A stretch of 64,000 bases of DNA from Ruthenibacterium sp. (lineage in GTDB: Bacteria; Bacillota; Clostridia; Oscillospirales; Ruminococcaceae), in the NCBI GenBank assembly GCA_020025235.1, contig JAHHSL010000003.1, forward strand, positions 36,761 to 100,760. The letters are read 5' to 3'. Position 1 is the first letter of the stretch, and the number at the start of each line of letters is the position of its first letter. The position numbers and the translations under genes are program-made. The notes beneath the pieces were generated by a model, which worked only from the letters and a program-made list of their open reading frames with translations, was not told the DNA's origin and ran no database searches. Below are positions 33,655-42,700 of this stretch, piece by piece.

Positions 33655-35697
33655 TTAATAGAGACACTCTTCGGAGGGGGAAGGAAGGGCGGGGCGATCG
33701 CGGCCCCAGACCGGCAGAGCTTTCAGCGGCGACAGATCGGTAACGCGGGTGCCCCAGATCGAAAGCTCTTTCAGAGCGGGGCAGCCGGACAACGGTGACA
33801 GGTCGGTGATGCCGCTGCAGCAGTCAGCCGAAAGCGTTTCAAGTTCTGTCAGACCCGAAAGCGGCGCAAGCGAGGCTGTTGCGGTGCGGGAAACAGACAG
33901 ATGCTGTAAATGAGTGCAGCCGGAAAGCGGGGAAATGTCGGATACTCCGGACTGTTCCAGATCCAGCTTTTTCAGCGCTTTGCAGCCGGAAAGCGGGGCA
34001 ATATCCGTCAGCTTCGATTGGTCACGCAAGGAAAGCACTTCCAGTTCTGTCAACCCCGCAAGGCCGGAAATATCCTGCAGCGTATTGTGATAGCTGTCAA
34101 AAACCAGCTGCTTCAGTTTTGTCATGCCGGCCAGTGCAGAAAGATCCTGTGCGGTGGAGTTCGACAAAAACAAATCGGTCACTTCCGTCAGGCCGGAAAG
34201 GGGCGAAAGATCTGCCGCCGATGTATTAAGCCGCAGCCAGTTGAGCTTCGTCAAGCCGGACAAAAAGGACAGGTCGCTGGCACCGATATCCAGCTGGGTC
34301 AGTTCCGTAAGGGCAGCAAGGCAGGATAAATCACCGGAATGAGCACCAAGCGACAGCTTGGTCAGCTGTGTTTTGCCGGCAAGAAGCGAAAGATCCAGCG
34401 GAGCAGCGGTAGTGTCGATGCACAGTGTTTTCAGCCCCGGCATTGCGCCGATTGCAGAACAATCGGCAATCGAACGGCATTCGGTCAGATCCAGTTCTTC
34501 CATTTGCGTGCAGGCGGCAAGCGGGGAGATATCTTCCAGATTATCATAGTTTGTGCGCAGGACAAGCTTTCGCAGCTGCGTGCAGTTTGCCAGTGCCGAA
34601 ACATCATAGATCTGCGCCGCATCGCCAAGATACAGCTCCTGCAGGCTTGTCAGCCCCGCCAGCGGGGAAAGATCGTCCGGTTCATTTATATACTGATCGG
34701 TAGAAAGGCTGTTCGTCAGCCGCAGGGTTTCCAGACCGGAAAGAGTTTCCAGACCTTCCAGGCTGTCCAGCGGGCTGTAGGAAAGATTCAGTGTTTTCAG
34801 CCCGGTCAGCGTGCCAAGCCCGTGCAGGCTTTGCAGTACACTGTGGGATGCATCCAGTGTTTCAAGGCCTGTCATGCCGTCAAGGCCGGAAAAATCCGCG
34901 AGGGCACAGCGGGAAAGATCAAGCGACGAAAGCGACGAAAGCGACGAAAGCGGGGCAAGATCCCGCAGGCGCAGACAATGGGAAAGCCCCAGTTCCCGCA
35001 GCGCCGTCAGGCCGGAAAGCGGGCCGAGATCCCGCACCGGATTTTCACCGAGATCCAGCTTTTGAAGTGCGGTAAGCTCCGAAAGGAAAGAAAGGTCACG
35101 CAGGCGGTTTCCGGAAAGATCCAGATCGCAAAGTGCCGTCAGCCCCGCAAGAGCGCCGGCGTCGGTCTGCAGGCAGCCGGCAAGGTTCAGTGTTTCAAGG
35201 CTCGTCAGCTCTTTGAGCGGATCGAGCTGCACATCCTGCCGTCCGGCAAGGTTCAGCACACGCAGCTGTTTCAGCTGTGCCAAAGCGGAATAATCGGCAA
35301 TGGCACCCGGATACGGCGCGGATGGCACGGGTTCCGGTTTGATATATGTCCACATCATTTTTTCGCCGGGCGCCTGGTCGGATTCTTCCTCGGCTCTTGC
35401 CTGGTCCCTGCGTTCTTCTTCGGCGTGAAATTCCGCGGTGGAAAGATCCAGCTCCTCCAGCGCGGGGAAAAGCTGCAGATCCTCCAGACTGTTCACCACA
35501 CAGCCGGAAAGATCCAGTTTTGTGACAGAGGCAAGGTCGCTCCGGGAAATTTCTTCCTCCGAAGTGCCCAGCGCTTCCTGTGCGGCTGCCTTTACGGCAG
35601 GGTCTGCCCAGACCACCGGGCCGAGCGCGGGCGCGGCACAGCCGGCAAGGGCTGCCGCAAGCACAAGTGCCGCCATAGCTGCCAAAATTCGTTTCAT
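33655..35697 (-). CDS. Leucine-rich-repeat lipoprotein (internalin-like), second copy
   Basis: 680 residues. The signal peptide ends in LAG-C20. The mature part starts with a region like that of the 883-residue neighbour (VVWADPAVKAAAQEAL versus VSWTQPQVEQAVRIAL), so the two are paralogues. An acidic, charged insertion at about residues 85-125 interrupts the first repeats, then about 24 leucine-rich repeats follow. AGGAGG lies 8-9 bases before the ATG; an 11-codon longer frame lacks a site. Expected at the cell surface; ligand unknown. Confidence 0.88.
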   Translation of the reverse strand: MKRILAAMAALVLAAALAGCAAPALGPVVWADPAVKAAAQEALGTSEEEISRSDLASVTKLDLSGCVVNSLEDLQLFPALEELDLSTAEFHAEEERRDQARAEEESDQAPGEKMMWTYIKPEPVPSAPYPGAIADYSALAQLKQLRVLNLAGRQDVQLDPLKELTSLETLNLAGCLQTDAGALAGLTALCDLDLSGNRLRDLSFLSELTALQKLDLGENPVRDLGPLSGLTALRELGLSHCLRLRDLAPLSSLSSLSSLDLSRCALADFSGLDGMTGLETLDASHSVLQSLHGLGTLTGLKTLNLSYSPLDSLEGLETLSGLETLRLTNSLSTDQYINEPDDLSPLAGLTSLQELYLGDAAQIYDVSALANCTQLRKLVLRTNYDNLEDISPLAACTQMEELDLTECRSIADCSAIGAMPGLKTLCIDTTAAPLDLSLLAGKTQLTKLSLGAHSGDLSCLAALTELTQLDIGASDLSFLSGLTKLNWLRLNTSAADLSPLSGLTEVTDLFLSNSTAQDLSALAGMTKLKQLVFDSYHNTLQDISGLAGLTELEVLSLRDQSKLTDIAPLSGCKALKKLDLEQSGVSDISPLSGCTHLQHLSVSRTATASLAPLSGLTELETLSADCCSGITDLSPLSGCPALKELSIWGTRVTDLSPLKALPVWGRDRPALPSPSEECLY
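34922..34948. repeat. Three tandem copies of a 9-base unit inside the LRR gene
   Basis: AGCGACGAA is repeated three times, encoding SLS-SLS-SLS in the leucine-rich region. The length is in frame, so copy number could change without breaking the gene. Confidence 0.9.
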
Positions 35698-35938
35698 CAA
35701 ATGGTTCCTCCTTATCGTATCCCGCCGCAATGTCCGGCCATTCCGGCTTCGATATCAAAGTTTTTGGGGGATGCATAATTTTTTGCCGCACATTCTCTGC
35801 AAAGCAAAGCTGTGCAGTGTGCATCCGGGATCGGGTCGTGCATTAAATTGATTGTATCATAAAATCAAAGGGGCTGCACTGTTTTTCGGAAAAACGCGAA
35901 AAGCGTCGGCGCTTCCTGCAAATGCATGGGAACGCAGC

Positions 35939-36451
35939 TTACGTCTGCAGTTCCGGGGCAGGCGCTGCGGAATTTTTCTGGTAGGCAAGGCGTTCCGAAC
36001 CGTTTTCCAGTGTGATGATGCCGCACAGCTGAAAGTTGTTTTTGGCAAGAAGCTTCTGCATGACGCAGTTATCCCGATGCGTATCAATGCGCAGATTGCC
36101 GCATTGAGAAAACGCCCAGTTCAGACAGAACGTGGCGGCGCCTTTTACGCTGCCGTCAGAAGTGATGCGGTGCACAACGCCGTATGGTTCATCGTCGAGC
36201 CAGCTGCCGCCATGGATCACGGCATAGGTGGGGTCAGGCGCCGTATTGAAATAAAAGGTTGCCGCAATGTGTCCGTTTTCTTCGCAGACATAGCTGTGCT
36301 GCGTGCGGATATCGTTTTCGATTACAGCGGGGGCAGGATCGGAGGTGCCCCACTGGTGTGGATTGCCGTGTTCCGCCATGAATAGGCGGGCGTGCTCGTA
36401 TAATTGAAGAAGCACCGGAAGATCGGCGGTGGTTGATTTTCGTATCTGCAT
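35939..36451 (-). CDS. GNAT-family N-acetyltransferase
   Basis: 170 residues with the GNAT layout: N-terminal IRKSTTADLPVLLQLY helix, central strand VVHRITSDGSVKGAATFCLNWAF, and LRIDTHRDNCVMQKLLAKNNFQLCG typical of the MarR-linked and small-molecule acetyltransferases. The acetyl-CoA loop is degenerate (no clear Q/RxxGxG/A). Substrate unknown. It is the only gene between the LRR pair and the large surface protein. Confidence 0.8.
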   Translation of the reverse strand: MQIRKSTTADLPVLLQLYEHARLFMAEHGNPHQWGTSDPAPAVIENDIRTQHSYVCEENGHIAATFYFNTAPDPTYAVIHGGSWLDDEPYGVVHRITSDGSVKGAATFCLNWAFSQCGNLRIDTHRDNCVMQKLLAKNNFQLCGIITLENGSERLAYQKNSAAPAPELQT

Positions 36452-36857
36452 GATTTTGTCCTTTTAAATATGTATTATAAGGGAGCGTCGGAATCCGGCA
36501 TCCAGGCAAAACCGAATCTGGTTCTGCTTTGCCGGGATGCACTTGGCTCTGCTTTATTATAGCAGATGCAAAGCGGAATTTCACGCGGGATGCTTTTCAT
36601 GATCCACCATTTTTTCAAGCCCGCTTGCTTGGCGCGGGCGCGGCAAGGATTCACCATATCGGGATGCGGACGTCACATTTTGCCGTTTCGGCGCACAAAA
36701 CGATTTTTCCGGGCGGAAAAAGTCGCTTTTGCCTTGCGGGATGACGAAAATTTTGTTCAGCAAAAATGGCGTAAAAAAGGTGAAGTTATACTTGTTTTAA
36801 ACATTTTATAAGTTTTTAGTCATGAAAATATAGTTATATTGATGAAAAAATTGTTGA
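36452..36857. other. Intergenic region with one hairpin between acetyltransferase and surface-protein gene
   Basis: About 400 bases without a supported gene; the ORFs here lack ribosome sites and family features. A hairpin at 36498-36540 pairs GCATCC-GGCAAA with TTTGCC-GGATGC (one mismatch), without a T run on either strand. It could be a 5' leader structure of the acetyltransferase mRNA. Confidence 0.45.
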
Positions 36858-36886
36858 TTGCAAACGGCGCACATCCCTGTTAGAAT
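36858..36886 (+). promoter_or_regulatory. Sigma-A promoter of the surface-protein gene
   Basis: TTGCAA and TAGAAT are separated by 17 bases, about 120 bases before the start codon, leaving a rather long leader. Confidence 0.5.
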
Positions 36887-37007
36887 CAAAATTGCATTAT
36901 GTGGCCTGTATGCCGGAGCGTGAAGCAGCGAATTGCTTGCGGTGCACAAAGTGATTCGATGCGGCATGCAGGAGCAAAACGAAGAAAATGAAAAAGGAGC
37001 TAAAGGC

Positions 37008-40000
37008 ATGAAAAGCAAAAAACGAGTTCGGGCGTTGCTAAGTACTGCGCTTTGCGCAGCAATGGTGCTTTCCAATGCGTCGGTCGCATTCGCGGAAACT
37101 CCCGCGGGAACGCCGGAACAGACAGCAGCAGCGGGGCAGACGATCAATCTGCTGCGCGATTCCGGTACCGCATCATATGTATACGGAGAAGATGCGCTGT
37201 ACAATATGTCTCATTTCGATATTTTGGGCAGCGCGGCCGATTCTGCCGATCCCGACTGTGTCAAGCTGACGGACGGCGTCAAGAGTGAGGGCGGCGCAAT
37301 CGATATTGATAAAGCAGTCAATATGTATTCGCGCCCTGAATTCAACACGGCAGAAAACGGTGCAAAATTTTCCGCACAGAATACCGTGGATTTTGACTTG
37401 GGCGAAGCCAAAACCATTACAGAAGTCAACGCATACAGCAGTAAGAAGCTGACAGGGCGCTTTCAGGGGGAATTGGGCCACGTCGGCAAATACAGCGTCT
37501 ATGTTTCGACCAATAAGGCCGATTGGATCAATCTGGTAAACAGCAAGGACTGTGCAAATGACACCGCAGCAGACACCGGTGCATATGTTGCACGCTATTC
37601 CGTCGCACAGGATAAGGTGCCCGAGCACCCCGAAGCGACCGGTGTTTATGCGCAGTATGTCCGCATTGTTCTTGAACCGAACGCAAACTGGGGCAATAAT
37701 GTCTATCTGGCTGCAGAAGAAGTAGAAATCATGGGACAGAACGGCAAGGCAGAGGGCGCATATGACCCTGCCGGCACGCCGGTAGTTCCCGATCAGCCCA
37801 CAGACGGCAACCTTGCAAAGGATGCAACCTACACCTATTCGGAAGCAACGACAAAATACATGCTTACCGAAAATGACGACAGCGCCTACTCGGCAGATAC
37901 CGATATGAAGAAGCTGAACGACGGCGTTCGCGGCGACCATACCGGCGCTGACATGAAGGGCTGGACGGTATTCAATCCGATCCCCTGGATGAATCCGGAC
38001 AACGCTTCCAACTACAATAACGATCCGCTCTGTGCGATCTTTGATCTGGGCGCACCGAAGTCGATCACCGGTGTTCAGACCTCCTCGCTGGTAGCAGGCC
38101 CGATCAAGCAGAGCGCAAACCTGCAGGTGTATGTTTCCAACGACAAGCTGGATTGGTTTGAAATCTCGAAGAAAAACGGCTATGACAAGGTACAGCCGAC
38201 CGATGGCGTTGTAAACCTTTCCTGGGATGTTGCTGCGGATAAGGTGAAGGATCATCCGGATGCAACGGCTGTTTACGCACAGTACGTAAAGGTCGTTTTC
38301 TCGTCGTTCTCGCCGGATGCCGACCAGTACGTTGCCATTGACGAAATCGAGATCCTGGGCAGCAGCGAAAAGATCGCAGGCGCCTATGAACCGAAAGCGG
38401 AAGTGATCGGCGGCGATACCGATCCGAATCATCCGGACAACCTCGCATTCAAAAAGGCTTATGAAGTGCTCAATTCCGATGCGAGCGGTGACGCTCCGTA
38501 TCCCGACCCGAAGAAAACAAAGCTGACGGACGGCGTGGAAGCATCGGAAAACTATCTGGAAGCACCGTGGGTCGGTTATTCCGGAGGAAAATACCGCGAA
38601 ATCGTAATCGACCTGGGCGAAGTATGCTCGGTGTCCGCAGTGGAATTCAATAACCTGTACAACGACGGCATCGGTGCAAGAATGCCCAGCGCGGTAGATG
38701 TTGCGTTCTCGAAGGATAAGTCCACCTGGTCGACGCTGTCGAACTCGTTCATGATCCCGGACACTCCCTCTACCATTGCCAAGGTCCTGTACAACTGGAA
38801 AGCAACGGATGACCCGAATGTCAATAAGGCAGAAGGCCAGACCACTGCAAAGATCCAGGCACGCTATGTAAAGCTGCATGTTCCCATGCGCAACTGGTGC
38901 TTCATTGATGAAGTGCGTGTTCTGGGCGAAAAAGGCGTTTCTGCTGATGCAGTTGTTCTGCCGGCCGATGGCTCGGTGCAGAAAACCTATATGAAAAAAG
39001 GCCCGCACACCGCAGAGATCGGAAACCTGGTCCTGCTGTACAACGGCTATTATGAAAACGGTTCCGGCAACTGGACTGCTGAAAACTGCCTGCCCTATCT
39101 TGTGCATGAAGATATCAAGACCGGCGCAGTCGATACCATGTTCGATGGCGTTCTGATGCTGGCACTTCGCACCGAAGGCGGACAGCATACCTTCCAGGGC
39201 CCCAGCTCTGCAGCAGAAGCAGCAACCGTGGATGACTTTGTCTGGTATCTGAACAAGACCCTTGGCAAAGACGGCGACGTTGCAGCTTTGAACAAAGCGG
39301 CAAAAATGGCCGGCGAAAAACTGGGCGACCCCAACTACAAGATGAAGGTCGTTCTGAATATTCCGGGAACCAGCGAAAAGCAGGTCGATTTCGGCGCACT
39401 GCCGGGAACCACCAAATCGCTGAGCTTCTCTCCGGATATCAACCCGGACGGCTATATGGACGATCAGGTTACCGCAATCAAGTGGTATAACCAGGAACTG
39501 CTTCGCAGATGGAAGGAAGGCAACTTCGAGCATCTGGATCTGGTAGGCGTCTACCTTGTTGAAGAAGGCATCAAAAAGATGACCCCGGTCCTGCAGGAAG
39601 TCGATTCCTTTGCCGAAGCAAACAATCTGAAATACTTCTGGATCCCCTACATGAATGCACCGGGTTACAGCCAGTGGAAACGCTGGGGCTTTGACGCCGT
39701 TGCATATCAGCCGAACTATACGTTCTCGTCCGATCCCACCACGGCCCGCCTGAAAAATGCAGCGGAAGCTGCTATGGAATACGGCATGGGTGTTGAGCTG
39801 GAGCTTGACGGCATCAGCAGCACCGGCAATATCAGACCGGATAAGTACAACCGCTACATGGATTACCTGGAAGCGGGTGTTGATTACGGCTTTGATGGCG
39901 ACAAGGCATACAAGGCTTATTATCAGGATGTCTGCTCGCTGCTCAATGCATCGCGCAGCACAAGCCCGAAGATCCGCTATGTCTACGATGCTACCTATGA

Positions 40001-40862
40001 TTTCATCAAGGGCAAATATCAGAAGGGCTATCTGCAGTACCTGACCAAAGAAACCATTACCCTGAACGATGTTTCGGACATCAAGGACGTTCTGGGCATC
40101 ATCGACCGCAGACTGGCGGACAAAGACAGTGATAAAGAATATCTGAACGGCCAGAAGGCAAAGCTGGAAGATCTGAAGAACTACATCATGGCTGTCCGCG
40201 AAGACATCGAAAAGCTGAATGCAAGCTTTGAAGGCGTTACCGCAGAAAACATCACTGCAGAACAGAAGGCAGAACTCAAGGAAACCATTGCCAAGATCCA
40301 GGCATATCTCAACAGCCAGAATCTGACTTCTTCCCAGCGTTCTACCCTGACCAGAAAGCTGCAGTCCCTGATCGAACTGGACCCGCAGGCATACGAGCAG
40401 TACACGATCACGGTTGGTGCCATGAAGAACGGCACAGTCGCGGCAGATCAGAAAAAAGCCCCGGCAGGAACCACCATTACCCTGACCGTTACCCCGGATA
40501 AGGGCTACAAGCTTGTGGAAGGCAGCCTGAAGGTCAACGGCAAAGCAATCAAGGGCAGCACCTTTGAAATGCCGGCGGAAGATGTTACGATCACAGCAGA
40601 ATTTGCTGCGGCGGACGCAAAGCCGGAGCCTAAGCCCGAACCGAAACCGGAGCCCAAGCCCGAACCGAAACCGGAGCCCAAGCCCGAACCGAATCCCGCT
40701 CCTGCTCCTGCTCCGAAACCCAACCCCGCAAAGCCGGGCAACACGCCTCCCACCGGAGATACCTCGAATCTTGCTGTGTGGGTATCGCTTATGGCTGTAA
40801 GTGCAACAGTGCTGATCGTCACCAGCCTTGTTGCCAAGAAAAAGAAAAAAGATAACGGCTAA
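37008..40862 (+). CDS. Wall-anchored surface protein with discoidin-like and DUF4855 domains
   Basis: 1284 residues. A signal peptide (about 1-29, ending SVAFA) is followed by three F5/8-type C (discoidin-like) modules at about 40-245, 268-470 and 478-650 with repeated AIFDLGAPKSITGV-type and VYAQYVKV-type strands. A DUF4855 domain follows (about 659-1020), then helical segments, an InlB-type B-repeat (about 1132-1200), PEPK repeats (1205-1228), the sorting motif T1246PPTGD, a membrane helix and KKKKK. It likely binds carbohydrate outside the cell; DUF4855 is of unknown, possibly glycosidase-like, function. AGGAG precedes the ATG. Confidence 0.88.
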   Translation: MKSKKRVRALLSTALCAAMVLSNASVAFAETPAGTPEQTAAAGQTINLLRDSGTASYVYGEDALYNMSHFDILGSAADSADPDCVKLTDGVKSEGGAIDIDKAVNMYSRPEFNTAENGAKFSAQNTVDFDLGEAKTITEVNAYSSKKLTGRFQGELGHVGKYSVYVSTNKADWINLVNSKDCANDTAADTGAYVARYSVAQDKVPEHPEATGVYAQYVRIVLEPNANWGNNVYLAAEEVEIMGQNGKAEGAYDPAGTPVVPDQPTDGNLAKDATYTYSEATTKYMLTENDDSAYSADTDMKKLNDGVRGDHTGADMKGWTVFNPIPWMNPDNASNYNNDPLCAIFDLGAPKSITGVQTSSLVAGPIKQSANLQVYVSNDKLDWFEISKKNGYDKVQPTDGVVNLSWDVAADKVKDHPDATAVYAQYVKVVFSSFSPDADQYVAIDEIEILGSSEKIAGAYEPKAEVIGGDTDPNHPDNLAFKKAYEVLNSDASGDAPYPDPKKTKLTDGVEASENYLEAPWVGYSGGKYREIVIDLGEVCSVSAVEFNNLYNDGIGARMPSAVDVAFSKDKSTWSTLSNSFMIPDTPSTIAKVLYNWKATDDPNVNKAEGQTTAKIQARYVKLHVPMRNWCFIDEVRVLGEKGVSADAVVLPADGSVQKTYMKKGPHTAEIGNLVLLYNGYYENGSGNWTAENCLPYLVHEDIKTGAVDTMFDGVLMLALRTEGGQHTFQGPSSAAEAATVDDFVWYLNKTLGKDGDVAALNKAAKMAGEKLGDPNYKMKVVLNIPGTSEKQVDFGALPGTTKSLSFSPDINPDGYMDDQVTAIKWYNQELLRRWKEGNFEHLDLVGVYLVEEGIKKMTPVLQEVDSFAEANNLKYFWIPYMNAPGYSQWKRWGFDAVAYQPNYTFSSDPTTARLKNAAEAAMEYGMGVELELDGISSTGNIRPDKYNRYMDYLEAGVDYGFDGDKAYKAYYQDVCSLLNASRSTSPKIRYVYDATYDFIKGKYQKGYLQYLTKETITLNDVSDIKDVLGIIDRRLADKDSDKEYLNGQKAKLEDLKNYIMAVREDIEKLNASFEGVTAENITAEQKAELKETIAKIQAYLNSQNLTSSQRSTLTRKLQSLIELDPQAYEQYTITVGAMKNGTVAADQKKAPAGTTITLTVTPDKGYKLVEGSLKVNGKAIKGSTFEMPAEDVTITAEFAAADAKPEPKPEPKPEPKPEPKPEPKPEPNPAPAPAPKPNPAKPGNTPPTGDTSNLAVWVSLMAVSATVLIVTSLVAKKKKKDNG
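40620..40691 (+). repeat. PEPK-coding tandem repeat in the surface-protein gene
   Basis: Twelve-base units encoding Lys-Pro-Glu-Pro, organised as near-identical 24-base pairs, repeat six times. They form a rigid Pro-rich spacer across the cell wall. Confidence 0.9.
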
Positions 40863-40884
40863 GGCGTAAAAACAGCATAAATCC

Positions 40885-40926
40885 AATGAACTCAGGTGCA
40901 GATAATGCACCTGAGTTCATTTTTTC
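40885..40926 (+). terminator. Intrinsic terminator of the surface-protein gene
   Basis: AATGAACTCAGGTGCA pairs with TGCACCTGAGTTCATT and is followed by TTTTT. It separates the surface protein from the sortase gene, which has its own promoter. Confidence 0.9.
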
Positions 40927-41067
40927 GGCGCGTATCGCGGCTTTTATCGGCATGATGCGGCCCGAAAGACCTGAAACTGCGGGAATAAACTGCGGGATCA
41001 AAAGCCGCAGAACAAGAGCCGTATGCTGAAAAACGGAAAAACCGGCTGAAAATTGTGCAGCCGGGGG

Positions 41068-41096
41068 TGTAAAACAGAGCCGTGTCCTGTTATAAT
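41068..41096 (+). promoter_or_regulatory. Promoter of the sortase gene
   Basis: A perfect TATAAT at 41091-41096 with a weak -35 (TGTAAA) 17 bases upstream. Confidence 0.5.
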
Positions 41097-41153
41097 GGAA
41101 TATAAAAAAAGAAAGGCCGGAAAGGCGGGAAAGCCCGGTACCGGAACAGAAAT

Positions 41154-41930
41154 ATGAGCAAACGAATCTATACGTTTTTGATCGTGCTGTTCGGCATGAT
41201 TTTTGCTGTAAGCAGTTATCTTGTGTATGATAATCTTCGTCAGTCGAAAAAATCAAAGGATCTTTACGACGGCCTGGTGGAACAGGTGCGGCAGGAAGAG
41301 CAGAGTGCAGCGCAGACCCCGGAGCCGGAAGAAAAAACCATGCTGCCGGAATATGCCGCACTGTATGAAAAAAACGAAAATCTGGTGGGCTGGATCCGTG
41401 TTCCCGATACAAGGATCGACTATCCGGTTTTGCAGACGCCGGATTCCCCCAATTACTATCTGCGCCGCGGTTTTGATAATGAATACGCGCTTTGCGGCTG
41501 TCCCTACGCACAGGAAAACTGCGATATCAACGCACCCTCCGATAATATTATTGTCTACGGGCATAATATGAAGGATGGCTCGATGTTCAGCGATCTGATG
41601 CAGCTGGAAAGCCGGGAATTTTGGGAAACACACAAAACCCTGACGTTCGATACCCTGACAGAGCGTCAGGAATATGAAATCATCGCCGTGTTCAAAACGG
41701 TCGTATCGGATAACGAGGCCGGGACCTTCCCGTATTACCGGTTCGTCAATGCGGCGGATGAACGGGAATTTGATTCATACATTGCACGGTGCAGGGAACT
41801 GGCACTGTATGATACGCAGGTAAGCGCCGAATACGGCGATCATCTGCTTACGCTTTCCACCTGTGAATATTCCCGCGAAAACGGCCGGCTTGTTTTAGTG
41901 GCAAAGCGAATGGAGGAAAATGCAAAATAA
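41154..41930 (+). CDS. srtB: Class B sortase
   Basis: 258 residues with an N-terminal membrane helix (about 7-25). The catalytic His is H137 in YGHNM, the nucleophile C237 in TLSTCEYS, and the Arg R245 in GRLVLV. GWIRVPDTRIDYPV and the GSMFSDL segment mark class B. It joins proteins with a cleaved sorting motif to peptidoglycan. Clostridial SrtB enzymes accept (S/N/P)PxTG motifs, and the neighbour ends in TPPTGD, so that protein is the likely substrate. The ribosome site is weak. Confidence 0.92.
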   Translation: MSKRIYTFLIVLFGMIFAVSSYLVYDNLRQSKKSKDLYDGLVEQVRQEEQSAAQTPEPEEKTMLPEYAALYEKNENLVGWIRVPDTRIDYPVLQTPDSPNYYLRRGFDNEYALCGCPYAQENCDINAPSDNIIVYGHNMKDGSMFSDLMQLESREFWETHKTLTFDTLTERQEYEIIAVFKTVVSDNEAGTFPYYRFVNAADEREFDSYIARCRELALYDTQVSAEYGDHLLTLSTCEYSRENGRLVLVAKRMEENAK

Positions 41931-42088
41931 CTCCGTGCAAAGAAACACCGGCAAGCGCACCCCCGAACAGCCGGTGCATAGATACGCCCTGCAATGCCGT
42001 CTGCGGCAAAAAGGGCGCACCGGCGGGAAGGGCGCTGCATGCGGGATATCTGCGGTGCTGCGGACGGCAGGAAAAAAGAATAAAACAA

Positions 42089-42125
42089 AAAAACCTCATG
42101 CACCATATGTGCATGAGGTTTTTGG
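42089..42125 (-). terminator. Terminator of the tRNA-Arg-His-Gln operon
   Basis: AAAAACCTCATGCAC pairs with GTGCATGAGGTTTTT. On the minus strand it directly follows tRNA-Gln and overlaps its CCA end; on the plus strand it can also stop srtB transcription. Confidence 0.85.
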
Positions 42126-42198
42126 TTGGGCCAGCTGGATTCGAACCAGCGGAATGAGGGAGTCAAAGTCCCTTGCCTTACCACTTGGCGATGGCCCA
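42123..42198 (-). tRNA. tRNA-Gln (TTG)
   Basis: Full cloverleaf: acceptor TGGGCCA/TGGCCCA, anticodon loop CTTTGAC with TTG at 42164-42166, TTCGAAT T-loop, and encoded CCA. Confidence 0.95.
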
Positions 42199-42244
42199 GT
42201 AGAAGAGAACGGCAAATCCGCTTGCGAATTTGCCGTTCGATAAA

Positions 42245-42321
42245 TGGGGTGGGAGATGGGACTCGAACCCACGACAACCAGAACCACAATCTGGCGCTCT
42301 ACCAACTGAACTACACCCACC
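42245..42321 (-). tRNA. tRNA-His (GTG)
   Basis: Anticodon GTG at 42285-42287, T-loop TTCGAGT, G at -1 opposite the discriminator C as required for histidine, and encoded CCA. The acceptor stem has a U6-U67 mismatch. Confidence 0.95.
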
Positions 42322-42335
42322 ATATTTGTTTTTAT

Positions 42336-42412
<77 letters not shown>

Positions 42413-42445
42413 GAATGTGAGCCGCTATCGGGACACTGCTCGTAT

Positions 42446-42474
42446 ATAATACACCGCCGAGAAATATTTGTCAA
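42446..42474 (-). promoter_or_regulatory. Promoter of the tRNA-Arg-His-Gln operon
   Basis: On the minus strand TTGACA (42469-42474) and TATTAT (42446-42451) are separated by 17 bases, about 35 bases before tRNA-Arg. Confidence 0.8.
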
Positions 42475-42614
42475 GCATTTTCTGCAAAAAAAATCATGTG
42501 TTTTTTAAAAGGACGGGATTTTATGTAAAAGTGTTATTTTGGGCATGGTTTTAGTTTGAAAAATGGAACGAACGGAGAAACCATGCGCCGAAAAAAAGAA
42601 AACGAGCAAATCTC

Positions 42615-42644
42615 TTGACGAATCAAGTGAAAAAGGAATAAAAT
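42615..42644 (+). promoter_or_regulatory. Promoter of the transketolase genes
   Basis: TTGACG and TAAAAT with an 18-base spacer, about 57 bases before the first transketolase start. Confidence 0.55.
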
Positions 42645-42700
42645 ATTTACGGATATGTGCAAAAATGCGCAAAAAAAACAGTTGAGTGGAGGATCAAGGA

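Noticed and set aside
34339..35778. 479-codon plus-strand frame over the second LRR gene
   Set aside because: It is the complement of the leucine-rich repeats; Gln-rich repeats with no known fold and no ribosome site.
36529..36811. Short ORFs (60-81 codons) before the surface-protein gene
   Set aside because: No ribosome sites, Arg/Cys-rich translations and overlap with each other on both strands.
37173..40910. 1245-codon open frame opposite the surface-protein gene
   Set aside because: Same reason: complement of a coherent secreted multidomain protein; no signal, motif or promoter.
41920..42243. 107-codon frame after srtB
   Set aside because: It runs through a terminator and into a tRNA gene, so it cannot be a real gene.
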